NCBI GenBank assembly: GCA_029204225.1
Contig: MU831562.1
Span: 114,339-178,338 of the forward strand
DNA from: Diphasiastrum complanatum
Taxonomy: Eukaryota > Streptophyta > Lycopodiopsida > Lycopodiales > Lycopodiaceae
Direction of reading: 5' to 3'
Length of the DNA: 64,000 nt
Below are positions 23,864-37,890 of this stretch, one piece after another. A program made the position numbers and the translations under genes. Under the pieces are notes generated by a model that saw only the letters and a program-made list of their open reading frames with translations, had not been told where the DNA came from and ran no database searches. How positions within the stretch are numbered: the stretch's first letter is position 1; each line of letters begins with the position of its first letter.

Positions 23864-25616
23864 ATGGATAGGAGAAAGCAGACAAGGAGGGACTTCTTCT
23901 CTCCTGGCTCATCCTCATCCCCTGCGATTGCCATCACACACCCGCTAGACCTGGAACGTGCAATTGCAACAGGTGGCTCTGTGAGATACGCAAGTATCAA
24001 AGATCAACAGCTCTATTGATTCCAAGAGCTTCATTCTACTGTGCTGTCCAGAACATAACAAGAAATGATCTTGGACAGCTGGTTAGATTCACACCTAGTG
24101 CTCTTCAGTGCCTTCAGGAGGCTGCTGAAGATTACATTAGCCTTTTTTTTGAGGATTCTTTATTGCTTGCCATCCATTCCAAGAGGGTTACCATAATGCC
24201 CAAGGATTTTCAGCTCCTGATGAGGATGAGGGATAGGTACTGTAGGTTACATGTATCTTAGCCTGCTACTCCTAGACCAACTCCTGTAGATAGGACTGAT
24301 CTTCCTACGAAGTGTCCTAGGAAGCAAACAGCCTCCAAGCGTGCTCCTAAGAAAGTGAAGCCTCACCCTTCAAATTCTGTGAAGCCTAACCCGGAATCCA
24401 TTGTAGATAATGCTGCTGTTGATAATGTTGTAAATATAGCTACTTCTGTTTTGGATACCCCTTCAATTGCTGTAGATACTACACATCCACCTCCTCCTCC
24501 TCCACCAAATTTTTATACATATATAGATTCGGATGATTATCTTAAATTTGAGAAAGACATATCTGATGCTACAGATACTATTGGTACTCCTTTTTGCCTT
24601 AGACTAGATGAACTTGATTTTAGTATTAATTTTAGAGATATAGATTGCTTGGATCTCGAAGTCAGACAGGCTCCTATTAGTGATCTGGTGATAGAGTCCA
24701 GGCTTACACTCTTGCAATATGACATTGCAAGAGATTCATCAAATGAGTTGCTGGTGCTGAGTAACTTTCTGCTTCAAGCCTTCAAGGAGAACAATGACAC
24801 ATTGTCACAGTGTCTGACAAGTGGATTCACACCAGCAACAAAGTATCTGCTCATACCTTATCATACGAAGTAAGATATATTAAATGCTTCTTGTTGTTTT
24901 ATGCATTAACATTGGCATTGTCAATGGAAATAGTTCTCAGAATTGCAGCTTAAAAAATTCAATCTTATTTTGCAGTGACCATTGGAGTTTAAACTTGATC
25001 TCTATTAAGAGATCTGTAAATAATATTATTAAAAGTTTTTGTGTCAAGATGAATTCGATGAGAAATACGCATAAGAATGTAGATATATACCTTCCATATC
25101 TAAGTAAATATATTCCTACAGACGTTCCCCATTTCGTGGACTGGCAGATCATCAGTTTGGAGATAAACTCTGTCTTTCTTAATAGCATTTTGAAATCAGT
25201 ATTCTGATGAAATATTTTCATTCTAACTCATTATGTTTCATAATTGATTTCTTGTGTGCTGAATTATTTTGCAGTCACCCTAGCAAAATGATTCATTCAG
25301 TTGTGGGTGGTACACATTATACAATGCCAAGTTGTTTTTAGAGTGGTTCAACATTCAACAAGATGTTGATATTTCTAAGATAATAAATTCGATTTATTCT
25401 TATTTTGGAATCATGATTAGTTTTCTAATATGGTGATGTTTTTGGCCATTACTAATACATGAATGTTCTATTTTGCAGTTTACACTTCCTAAGTACACAT
25501 AAAGCCAGGTGTACAGATTTAGACAAGAAATTATCCTGAGTATATTGGCTAGGGCAAGGCTTCAGCCTCCCGTTATTGATGATGGTGCAAAGGATGATGT
25601 AGTTATACTAAATTAA
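23864..25616 (+). pseudogene. CENH3-like histone H3 domain in frame with a ULP1-type (C48) SUMO-protease domain
   Basis: ATG at 23864 opens a short tail (MDRRKQTRRDFFSPGSSS). After one frameshift (about 23970), 23974-24258 encodes a complete H3 fold: EIRKYQRSTALLIPRASF, ITRNDLGQLVRF, ALQCLQEAAEDYISLFFED, AIHSKRVTIMPKDFQL. LLIPxASF, LQEAAEDY and a loop 1 one residue longer than canonical H3 point to CENH3. TAG (24259) is the only break before a Pro/Lys linker, an acidic stretch (24390-24700) and a C48 domain: TKYLLIPYHT, intron 24870-24975, catalytic-type His in DHWSLNL, then exon at 25275 with NDSFSCGWYTLYNAKL (Cys at 25302) and a last exon to TAA 25616. There are further stops near 25205 and 25281. 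It looks like a decayed histone-protease fusion. The alternative is two abutting genes. Confidence 0.75.
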
Positions 25617-25929
25617 GATCAGAAATATAGATAGCATAGAACAAATATACATGTATAGACTTCATAGAAAAATATACATTGATATATCAAATATTGCTCC
25701 AGTCTATGAATTTGGGAGCACAAAATACATGTATAGATGCCCAACTTGGGCTTTCATTTATTGAATGAAAGAGTGTATACATAGATTTTTACTAAAGTTT
25801 ATTTGAAACTATTGTTCTCCCACAATGGTAATTGTTGTAGGTTGATCTTTGCAGCACGTTATCAGCTCCTGTCTTTTTCGCATCTGTGACATGGCAAATA
25901 TGAGTGAATGTGCAATTGTAAATGATGAC
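25617..25929. other. Non-coding spacer
   Basis: AT-rich, with two 'atacatgtatagac' repeats at about 25648 and 25726. It separates two convergent genes. Confidence 0.4.
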
Positions 25930-27149
25930 ATTGTCTATTCTTTTGTTCTATTTTGAAATGGCAATAAACATAAAGTACTTACGAGTCTTCCGTTGATGAT
26001 AAATCTGAAATATGTTGGTAGATTGGTTTGTAATAGCATGAGCTCTGTTCTGATAAAATCAAGCTTACAATGCACTTCCACCTCGACCATAGTCAAATAT
26101 TCCTCATTGTAGATAATGCTTATCTCCATTCGGTTTGTGTGACCATTTAGTTCAAAGTCTTGATCCAGTGGTAGCCATGTACCTTCAATTTTCTTGTATC
26201 TCTGGTAGCTAAATGTGAGACTGAGCATTTGCTTTTCGATATGATTAATCCTGCATTCTATGTCATTATTTGTTTTACTATCCCAGCCTTGATCCATAAG
26301 ATCTGACAAAGTCTCATTTAATAAATCCTTGAAAACAAATAAAGTTGGTGTCCTACGAACACTAGCACTCGAGAAAAATCAACAAATATATGCAATGAGA
26401 TAAACCAACTTAGGTGAATAATTTTTGAGCCTATGCTTATCTTTATAGCATTTCCAATATCAATGAGTAGCTTGCATCTCAAGGATTCAAAAACAATGCT
26501 GTCAGGAGTAGGCCACTCATCACTTTGAAAACTAGGCAATGGAATTGCTTCGAGCTTGCCAAAACCTCCATCTGTTTGTGACGTATATAAAGATTCATAA
26601 AAATAGATACCACAATCTGCAAGTTCCTTTGGACTTATTGCAGCTTTCCAACATCAGAGTGAATCATGTCTAATATTCCTGCAAGTGATTGTGCGGGCTC
26701 CCATTCACTTATGCATGATGGATATACATCTGAAAGAAAAAAACAATGTTGAAGCATTTACATCATAATCTGAAGAGCATCAATAAAGGAAATCACCTAT
26801 GATTGTTGTAGAGTGCATATGTTTTGATATACTTACAATTATATTTTTGATAATCATGAGGATTGATATCATGTACTTTGATTTCTGAATGCATATATAC
26901 ATGTTGCACTAAGACTTCTGATATCGATTGACCTCCCAAGGTAGTCTTAAACTCCAAAATTTTTGCTTTCCAATAAGATTTGTAAGTCATTTTTGCTCTT
27001 TTCTTTTGTCAAAAATTGCCCTTTGATGATGGATGCAGCAATACCCATGAGTTCTTCGTATATTTTGTTGGCTTTCAGTTATCAGCTTCATCTTTCTCAT
27101 TGTAAAGAATCACAGAATCGATTGTAGATATGGGTCTCCTTGCCATTGC
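25930..27149 (-). pseudogene. Gene Z: unknown multi-exon protein convergent with the histone-ULP1 gene
   Basis: Leftward-reading blocks suggest one multi-exon gene. MARRPISTIDSVILYNEKDE (start near 27149) is followed by TYKSYWKAKILEFKTTLGG and SEVLVQHVYMHSEIKVHDIN (26990-26840). Next come VYPSCISEWEPAQSLAGILD and LPSFQSDEWPTPDSIVFESL (26720-26450), then DIECRINHIEKQMLSLTFSY, PLDQDFELNGHTNRMEISII and MVEVEVHCKLDFIRTELMLL, ending near 25930. I do not recognise it: no signal peptide, membrane segment or zinc motif is seen. A stop after KDEADN and gaps with canonical-looking splice sites mean either introns or decay. It could be a further gene of the histone-ULP1 unit or part of the helicase element immediately upstream. 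Confidence 0.4.
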
Positions 27150-27590
27150 TATTTTCAAAGCTTGGGTGCCAAAAATTTCTCTGATATGAAACTTAATTTC
27201 AATTTTTCGTATCACATTTAATCTAATGTAAATGCCAACATAGTCACAATTATTGCGTATACCATATTTTATGTAACTGTACATACTATATTTCTACAAC
27301 TGTAACCAGCATAGTTAGAAAATTTCATTATACTAACTAGCATAGTCAAATAAATTTAACTTGAGGTATTGACGTCGGGTCGGGCATATTAGCACGTGTC
27401 AAGCAGGAAGAAGACACCAATAGGATACGTCCATGCTGTCCGGACACAAATTTCAAAGTTTTCTATATTGCATTTTTATTTTTTAGCTAATTTGAACTAC
27501 ATTACGTAGATTTCAAATTTGTGCATTTTGATTGGGCCTGGTGACGGTCAAAATTAAAGAAAAAAAATAAAAGTATCTTTACAAAGGGTC
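27150..27590. other. Non-coding spacer
   Basis: AT-rich, no gene seen. Confidence 0.4.
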
Positions 27591-28100
27591 TTTTTGATAT
27601 TGAGAACTCCTCTAATGTCAGCCCCGAAAATAACTAGAACTCCTCTGAATGGAGCGTCGATACTCAACATATCTCGTAGAGATCGATCTACACACTCTAT
27701 AGCATACTTAGGCGAAATGGGAGCCTCATGCCAAATGATCAGTCAACATGCCATCAAAAGCGTACCTAACGCAGATTGCTTAGAAATGTTGCATGTCGAG
27801 CTCTCATTCAATTCTGTCGGAGGAATTTTAAACTGAGAGTGTGTTGAATACCACCTTTCATCAACAGTGCAGCAATCCCACATGATGCAACTGCCAATGC
27901 TATCCACCCTTGTGCACGCACGTATGACAACATGACACGATACAGGTGCATCTTACATGTACCACCCGGGTCATCTACAAAAAGCACTCCACCTTCTCTC
28001 CAAACAACATGCTCACGTACTATCCTGTCAAAAATCTTTCGATTTTCAATCTCTCGATGTCAACTTCAACCAACATGACTCATAGAAATGGTCTCACACG
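27591..28100 (-). pseudogene. PIF1-type helicase fragment, probably from a Helitron RepHel protein
   Basis: On the minus strand the Walker A region reads VLFVDDPGGTCKMHLYRVML, then YVRAQGWIALAVASCGIAAL; the Walker B/motif II region reads LIIWHEAPISPKYAIECVDR and LRDMLSIDAPF, then VLVIFGADIRGVL. These are motifs I-III of plant PIF1/Helitron helicases, which unwind DNA during rolling-circle transposition. Gly-Lys-Thr of Walker A has become Cys-Lys-Met, DEAP has become HEAP, a TGA precedes LIIW and a frameshift lies near 27855, so it is inactive. No Rep (HUH) domain or Helitron terminus is visible next to it. Confidence 0.8.
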
Positions 28101-28727
28101 TTATTGGCTATTGCAAGATTCTTCACAGTCTTAGATGCTTTGCCAAACAGCCTAACCTCTAAGCTTGAGAAGAACGTAAACTGGCCTTTCCTACATTTCT
28201 GTTCTGCACATAGGATCACGATGGCCAATTTTGCAGATGTTCATTGTAATGTATTCACCCTGCCTGTCAGAGAATGACTTCAAGGCTTCGAATACTTTGT
28301 TGTTTAAGAATGAGCACTTGCCAATGGAACAATTAACTATGTTACGAGGCAAGCCATGGTGAACAAATTCAGATTTGCAATGCAGCACAGTTGCTAGATT
28401 TTCAAAATCCTAAGGGCTGTAACCAAAATTAAAGGAAGCTAATCTACTTGCAAAACTAGAAAACTTAGACTAGCATGCCACATTTCTCATAAAAAACAAG
28501 AAAACTAATATCTACAAGCATTCAAGAACCAAGAAGCTCCATCTTCTTGATTCTTGAAGTTTTCAAGAAACTCAAGAAACCAAAACGTAGCAAGATCTAT
28601 ACCACATTATAGGCTACAAATCTCTTGGATGCTTGCAACCTATTAATCCACCAAAACAGAAATGACACAATGACATATCGCACAAATTTTGATGACTGCA
28701 TCCAACGTATGCTCAAAAATTTCATAA
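28101..28727. other. Degenerate, no gene recognised
   Basis: An open minus-strand stretch at 28191-28388 (LPRNIVNCSIGKCSFLNNKV) could be the N-terminal side of the helicase gene, but I cannot confirm it. The rest is AT-rich. Confidence 0.35.
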
Positions 28728-29150
28728 TTCGTCACAATCCGACACGTCGAGGTCCGACGTCCAAGTAAAAAATCAGAAAATCAGAGTCCGGCGATCGGGA
28801 AATATGGGCGGCAACCAATTTTTCAAAGGCACGTCGGAGTCCGACATGTCGGATTCCGACTTGCAGACGTGGATATGACCACTCACAGATTTTAAAAAAA
28901 ATATTTGTAATCCGACGTGGACATCGGAATCCGACGCACCAATTTTTCAAAGGCACGTCGGAGTCCGACATGTCGGATTCCGACTTGCAGACGTGGATAT
29001 GACCACTCACAGATTTGAAAAAAAATACGTGTAATCTGACGTGGACGTCGAAATTCGACGTGCGTCGGATTCCGACGTCCACATCGGCAAGCCAAAAAGC
29101 CTGTCCACGGCATCTGGCACATTTGTCCGGGCTTGAATGGGCATAGACGT
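28728..29150. repeat. Palindrome-rich tandem repeat, ~123-bp unit
   Basis: The block 'caatttttcaaaggcacg', 'tcggagtccgacatgtcgga', 'gcagacgtggatatgaccac' occurs at about 28815 and 28940 almost unchanged. Within it, GTCGG/CCGAC words form nested inverted repeats, some combined with GACGTC (for example near 29080 and 29146). Confidence 0.85.
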
Positions 29151-29370
29151 CGGATATTAATTTTATATAGTGTTTATAGTAGATTAATTTTTTATAGTGT
29201 TTATAATAGATTAATTTTTTATAGTATTTATAATAGATTGTTAGAATTATTTGAGATAATGTTTAACATTTTGCATTGATGTAGAATTTAAGATCATAGA
29301 TAAATACTTAATCTATGGTAGTAATAGATTGTTAAAGTTTTATTTATTTAGGACTAAGAATGATAGATGA

Positions 29371-30400
<1,030 letters not shown>

Positions 30401-30689
30401 AGATGACTAGATAGTGTTTGATGGTAATTGTATGTTTGAATTTGCTTATAATAATGGTTCAATTGTATAATATAGTGTTATTTTTCAATTGCTTGTGCAT
30501 GTGACAAAAATATTCAAAAAAAAAAAGAGCGAGCAATTGCACGTTTGCACTTAAGCTTAGAGTGAGTTTACCGGTGAGTTTGTGTTGTTTCAATCATAAT
30601 TTTCATTTTGTTCAAAGCAATATCGTATTTTATTGCATACACTAGCAATTAATTAATATGCAAAGGTGAAATGTAGATAATTAAAATCC

Positions 30690-30830
30690 CCAATCCTAGG
30701 AAGGTGTGTAGCCCTTACTTTTCTCCCATTAAAGGCGAGGTTCTAATCTTTCCAACTTGCATGAAAAAACCTACACGCCGCAGGGAGGGAATATGTGGTG
30801 ACATTCTGAAATAAGACATAATATGAAGAG
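30690..30830. repeat. Dispersed repeat R1, copy 3 (diverged)
   Basis: It shares 'aaggtgtgtagccctt' and the 'gcagggaggga...atgtggtgacattctgaaata' stretch with 17220-17345. Confidence 0.65.
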
Positions 30831-30914
30831 CTCCATTGGAGCTTCTAAAAATTTATTCCAAACCTATTTGGTTTCAATTAACACTAGAGTTGTTCTCAGC
30901 ACATTTTTGTGCAA

Positions 30915-32190
30915 GTGCGCACAAAAGTGCACATTAAACCCTCTTGGCACTCATCTGAATCTAGGTCTACGTATAATCGTAAATTTCCTATCGTGTCTCT
31001 TTCATGATGTGAGTTACCCTCATATTCAATCTCCTCTTCTTCTAATTCTATCTCATCCAAACGTGGGGGCCTCAAATTACCCCCAATTTGGTCTTGTACA
31101 ATCGTAGGAATCTCATCATTTTCATTTGTACCTTCTTCTCCCATCATTTCTTCATCATTTGGAGTTTGAATGAGTGGTTCAGGTTCTTCCAAAACGTCGT
31201 CAAAATTGGGTGGTGGTTCATCGTGTATATCCAATTCAACAATATCTTTTCCTTCAAACACGCGTCGTTTTCTTGCATTAAGTTGGATCACATACCACCA
31301 TCTTGGGTCTATTCGATTTGGATGGAATATAATCCGCCAAAGAATTAAAAAAAATTAAGTTAGTATTATAAGATTGACACATAAATAATTGAATTGCGAA
31401 TATTAATGACATTGAAATTTTAGAGTCTCACTTGTTCGCAATGTTGTGGCAATACTAAAGTGTCATGAGAGTTCATCGATATACATTTTGTTGAGTTGAT
31501 TTGAAAAAACTTTGAGTTATCAATTCTAATCATGGCGTTGCTTCCACGATAGATGACCTTAAATCATTTTACGTAAAAAATAAAGTATTTGTCGTTAGTC
31601 TCGTAATCGACTTCATAAAGATGTTGCAATGTGCTGACATAGTCTAGGTTGCCCGAAATGACATTAGGGTCCCTCGCACTAGAACGATTCTCTTGTTGAA
31701 AGTTGGTCATTATACCACAATCATATGTACGTCGCTTGTTGTCAACTCTCTCAACACAATAATGGTGTCCATATGCCTACATGGCAGTGTATGATGTATA
31801 CTAAAACACAAAAAAAAAAAACAAATGTGTGTAATTAGAAATACTATTCATATATTGAGTAGTACAAAAACAATACTTCACATAAACAATATTACATTAA
31901 CCTTCCATCCACATCCGCGAATAGATTCCCATTCTAATTCGGTCACTTCTTCTCCATTTTCGGATGCTTTTAGCATCACATTCACGAGAGCATTTTGAAG
32001 GTAAAGGCTCCAAAGGTTCGTCGTTCTCCACCGCCCTTCTTCTTCTTTGATTGATATTTCTTCTTCGTTTCAATGTTATGTTTCTTTCCTTGTTGGCTTC
32101 TTCATACCACTTTTCCATTTGTCCACAATTATATAATATAAATGTGTCAATTTTCTCTTTTGATTGATGTGAAAGTCTTTTTTGCACACT
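30915..32190 (-). pseudogene. CACTA transposase C-terminal region with DUF4216 (copy C)
   Basis: Leftward: a basic block (IDTFILYNCGQMEKWYEEAN, then KRRRNINQRRRR), an ESIRGCGWK junction with splice donor, then after a gap HHYCVERVDNKRRTYDCGIM, ENRSSARDPN and LYEVDY (31780-31600), NPRIDPRWWYVIQ-like residues (31310) and an acidic tail (DEPPPNFDDVLEEPEPL and EEEEIEYEG). This is the DUF4216 module and acidic C terminus of plant CACTA transposases. It matches 43228-44352 block for block. Stops (for example within YVK-FKVIYRGSN) show it is dead. No catalytic core or terminal repeat is present nearby. Confidence 0.8.
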
Positions 32191-32214
32191 GAATAGCAGA
32201 TAAATACAAGATTC

Positions 32215-32684
32215 AAAAAGATGTTGCGGCCGCTAGGATGCATGGGATAGGCAATCCTAGGTTGGGCTCGAGTGGAAAGGCGGGATTGCAAGCAAGCATG
32301 GTAAGTGAACTTACACTACTCTTATAGTTTATCTTGATTTTATATGCTTTTATTTTTTAATATGCATTATGACTAGCTGCTTCAACGTAGCCCTAAAATG
32401 ATTTCAACTTCAATTGAATGCATGGATAGTTGGCGGACTATGGACCTCTGCCAACTAAGGAGGAGTACGAATTTGCCTTCAGGAAATCGTACGACACATT
32501 AGTCGACAAAATAAAGAGCGAGGGTCATCCTCCAAATGTAAGTACTAGTTTTTGTATTTATACTAATGTGGTTTGTTTTTGACGTCATTTTTTTTTAATT
32601 TAATATGATCAAGCATTAAATATTAATGTAGTTTGTTTGCTTGTGTTCATGTAGACTGGACGTCACGACGACGACTACGAGTAG
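32215..32684 (+). CDS. Small spliced ORF of unknown function, three phase-consistent exons
   Basis: Exon A (about 32215-32300) reads ARMHGIGNPRLGSSGKAGLQ and ends ASM at GTAAGT. Exon B (32430-32537) reads LADYGPLPTKEEYEFAFRKS and DTLVDKIKSEGHPPN, ending at GTAAGT. Exon C (32655-32684) reads TGRHDDDYE and stops at TAG. All junctions are GT-AG and all fall between codons, so the exons join without shift. That is hard to explain by chance. The start is not visible: upstream DNA belongs to the CACTA fragment on the other strand. It looks like the C terminus of a transposon-encoded or captured protein; family not recognised. Confidence 0.55.
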
Positions 32685-34930
<2,246 letters not shown>

Positions 34931-34934
34931 TGAG

Positions 34935-36430
34935 GTACTATGTCCTGAGGACCTCTCGGAATAAAAAATTCAGAACCGAATTTCTATCTGGATTTTCGAT
35001 TCCTAAATTTTTTCTGTATTGGCACATTGGAAATCTTATCAGCATGTGAAAAGACAAATAGATTTGAGATTGTAGGAGGAGAGAAAAATTGTTAATTCTT
35101 TGTGGAGGTTGCTCTTGGTTGGACATTGTAGCAGATGACAGAATATCGGTTTTTCTTTTCTCCTTCACGGACTCATGTCATATTAGTATTTTTTGCATTA
35201 TGGAGCTGGTGAATTGCGTGGTAATGTAGAATTTTTGCAAGAAACTTCACGAGTGAGCAACAGGTTGAGCAGTTGGGTGCTATGGTGCTTGTGTTGTGTT
35301 GTTGTGATGATCCTATCGGTAGTCATAACTAATGTGTCGGATAGGTAGGATCTTGTTGGGCTGTTTTGGACAGTCTTTGAAATTGTGTTTTCTGACACAG
35401 TCGGGACATTCAACGTAGTATCTGGTCTTGACTGGATAATCAACCATGAAGTTGTTGGTTTCACCACAGATGAAACATCTTTTGTTCAATGGCCCTTGTA
35501 TAACAACATAGCCATCTTGTATGGCTAATGATTCTGGACTTTTCGATGGATATTTAGGATAAGTCAAGGAATGTCCAGATTGACACATTTGTTCTTCATA
35601 TCGTTGGACTGTATGTGCTTGGATATGTTGATATGAAGGACAAGCATCAGTAGGATGCGTAGCCTGACAGTGTGGGCACCATATTGATTTTTGTCTATAA
35701 GGTACCTGTGCAGGGTTTGGCTGACCAGACATACTGCTTTGGATAGACTTCAAGGTAGTTTGAAACTCATTGGTGAGTTTTTCCATTTGCAGTTGATGTT
35801 GCTGATTAAGCAACTCCAGCTGTGATTTCCAGGGTGTCCTCGATTGGCTTCGACTCATGGACAAGAGCACGTGGTGCTTGTCTTTCCCTGGATTCATCAA
35901 CATCTGATCCTTCATCTTCCTCCTTGATGGCATCAGACATAGCTAATTTGAGGCTCATATATTCGTCTTGGAAGGTCGACTAAAAACCAAATGATGAGCA
36001 TCTGTTCAGAGGGATGTTCTTGTACTTGACTTTTGAGGTCTTTGAAATGCTCGATATTGTCTCGTACACGTTCATCTTTTGCCATCTTGATGTTACACCA
36101 TTTGACAAAAGGACCCTCGATCAAGCGAAAGGGCTTAAAACGCTTGATAAAGAACTCTTTTAAAATTGACTAGTCTGTCTTATCTTCACGATCAAGGTTG
36201 AAAAATTGATCATGTGCTTTAGCGATCATGGTCATCGAAAACAGTTGGACCATAGCGTCGGGAGATGTTTCGCCATACACATCACATGCATTCTCGAAGA
36301 TTTGCAAAAATATTTGAGGGTCCGAACTACCATCAAACTTGGATAGATCTAGCTTGGGTGTACGTCTCTCAAGATGAGCTCCGTGAGTAGCAAAAATGCC
36401 ATTAAAGTGGGTTCTGACACGTGAGGGTTC
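34935..36430 (-). pseudogene. Ty3/gypsy gag with two C-x2-C-x3-H-x4-C zinc knuckles
   Basis: Leftward from 36410: GIFATHGAHLERRTPKLDLS, KFDGSSDPQIFLQIFENACD, then RLIEGPFVKWCNIKMAKDER and LIIWFLVDLPRRIY. This is the retrotransposon gag core of Ty3/gypsy elements. A TAG interrupts it near 36170. After a frame break at 35933, a Gln-rich linker leads to three zinc motifs: CPHCQATHPTDAC, CFICGETNNFMVDY (His and last Cys lost) and CPDCVRKHNFKDC. The two good ones have three, not four, residues between Cys2 and His. The frame ends at 35313; gypsy-like sequence may continue to about 34935. Protease and polymerase are absent. Confidence 0.8.
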
Positions 36431-36994
36431 AGCACCATAAAAACAGGGTCATGCTCATGAAGACTCAGCTCTATCAGGTTCTTGTCCTTCGAATGAGTTT
36501 GTGGATGGCTCGTGGAGTTGGGACCGCATTCGGTAGAACCTATGACGTCTAATTTGTTTAGCAGTAGGGAACCTGATCTTGTTTGGATAATTTTCTGGAA
36601 GTTCAGAATCTGTATATTGGTCCATTGGGTATCGTCATGTATTTTGGCCTGTATGGGGTGTTATTTGGTGTTCTTGGATTTTGTAGTGTTTTTTATTTTT
36701 TTAGGGTTTTTTGATTATTCATTTATTTATTTATTTTGCTTTATTATTTTTTTTTGGCTAATAGGGAAGACAAGGGAGAGACTTATTAGGAAAAAGACTT
36801 CATATTGGTATAGGTTTTATTTTTAGTTTTAAAAATTTGGTGTTCATTTTTTTTTTTAAAGATTTGAAGGCTTTGAAAAGATGGTGGTTTGGTCTTAATG
36901 GCAATCAGAGGTCTCGTTTGAAAGTTCCATGGTCTGGCGTGGATTTAGTCCAATTGAGATGGTGGTGAACAACTCCTTTGGTCAAGGTGGTGAG
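36431..36994. other. Non-coding, no gene seen
   Basis: T-rich stretches (36660-36860). Confidence 0.4.
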
Positions 36995-37540
36995 CAAATT
37001 CCTCGGTCGAAATCGGACCCAGAACCTCCGGTCAAGAAGTGATCACTTCCTTCAGTCGAGATTTGATAGAAACCCTTCGGTCGAGATTTGACAGAAACCC
37101 TTCGGTCGAGATCTGACGCGAAAGCTTTGGTCAAGATCTGACGCGAAAGCTTCAATCGAGATCTGACGTGAAAGCTCCGACTGAGATCTGACGCGAACAC
37201 TTTGGTCGAGATTTGACGCGAACGTTCCGATCGAGATCTAACGCGAATGCTCCGGTCGATATCTGACGCAAACGCTCCGGTCGAGATCTAACGTGAACGC
37301 TTCGGTCGAGATCTGACGCGATCGCTTCGGTTGAGATCTGACGTGAACGCTCCGATTGAAATCTGACGTGAACGCTTCGGTTGAGATTTCAAAAAATGGC
37401 TCCGGTTGAGATTTCCAAAATGGCTCCGGTTGAGATTTCAGAAATGGCTCTGGTTGAGATTTCAGAAATGGCTCCGGTTGAGATTTCAAAAATGGCTCCG
37501 GTTGAAATTTCAAAAATGGCTCCGGTTGAAATTTCTTATG
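36995..37540. repeat. Minisatellite, ~20 units, switching from 25-bp to 24-bp period
   Basis: Units of the form 'cggtcgagatctgacgcgaacgct' (25 bp) run from about 37050 to 37390, with decayed units before. From there to 37540 six units are 24 bp ('ccggttgagatttcaaaaatggct'). The 24-bp part is open in frame on + and repeats MAPVEISK; the 25-bp part cannot keep one frame. Confidence 0.9.
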
Positions 37541-37769
37541 GAGGCCTCGGTGGAGGTGGCTTGTATGGTGGTGCAAGAGCGTGAGGGATGAAGGAAATGT
37601 TTGGTTGTAGGAGGTGTGTGTGGCAAGGTTTGGAGAGCGTGAAGAGCGTGTGCAAGGAATGGATGATGTGTGCAGGAATTTATTTTGAAGGTCTGAAGTA
37701 GGAAGGCGCTGTGGAGTGCTCCGGTCAGGAGGATGATGTAAGTCTGGTTGCGAATTTATTTTTCACAAT
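37541..37769. other. Spacer, no gene
   Basis: GT/AG-rich sequence between the minisatellite and the CACTA copy D subterminal repeats. Confidence 0.4.
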
Positions 37770-37890
37770 TTTTATACACTATTTTGAAAAAAATTGCAAA
37801 AATGAATTTTTGCAATTGTTTGGCAATTTTTGCCAAAAAAATTGCAAATATTTTACTTGTAATTTGTTGGCTAAAATTGCAAAAAATATC

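Noticed and set aside
23864-24261. Functional host CENH3 gene
   Set aside because: A frameshift near 23970, an internal stop, no usual CENH3 intron pattern and a paralogous copy with the same neighbours argue for an element-borne relic.
36995-37540. Regular ~25-bp repeats that could suggest a CRISPR array
   Set aside because: There are no unique spacers; units are directly adjacent and degenerate, and the host is a plant nucleus.
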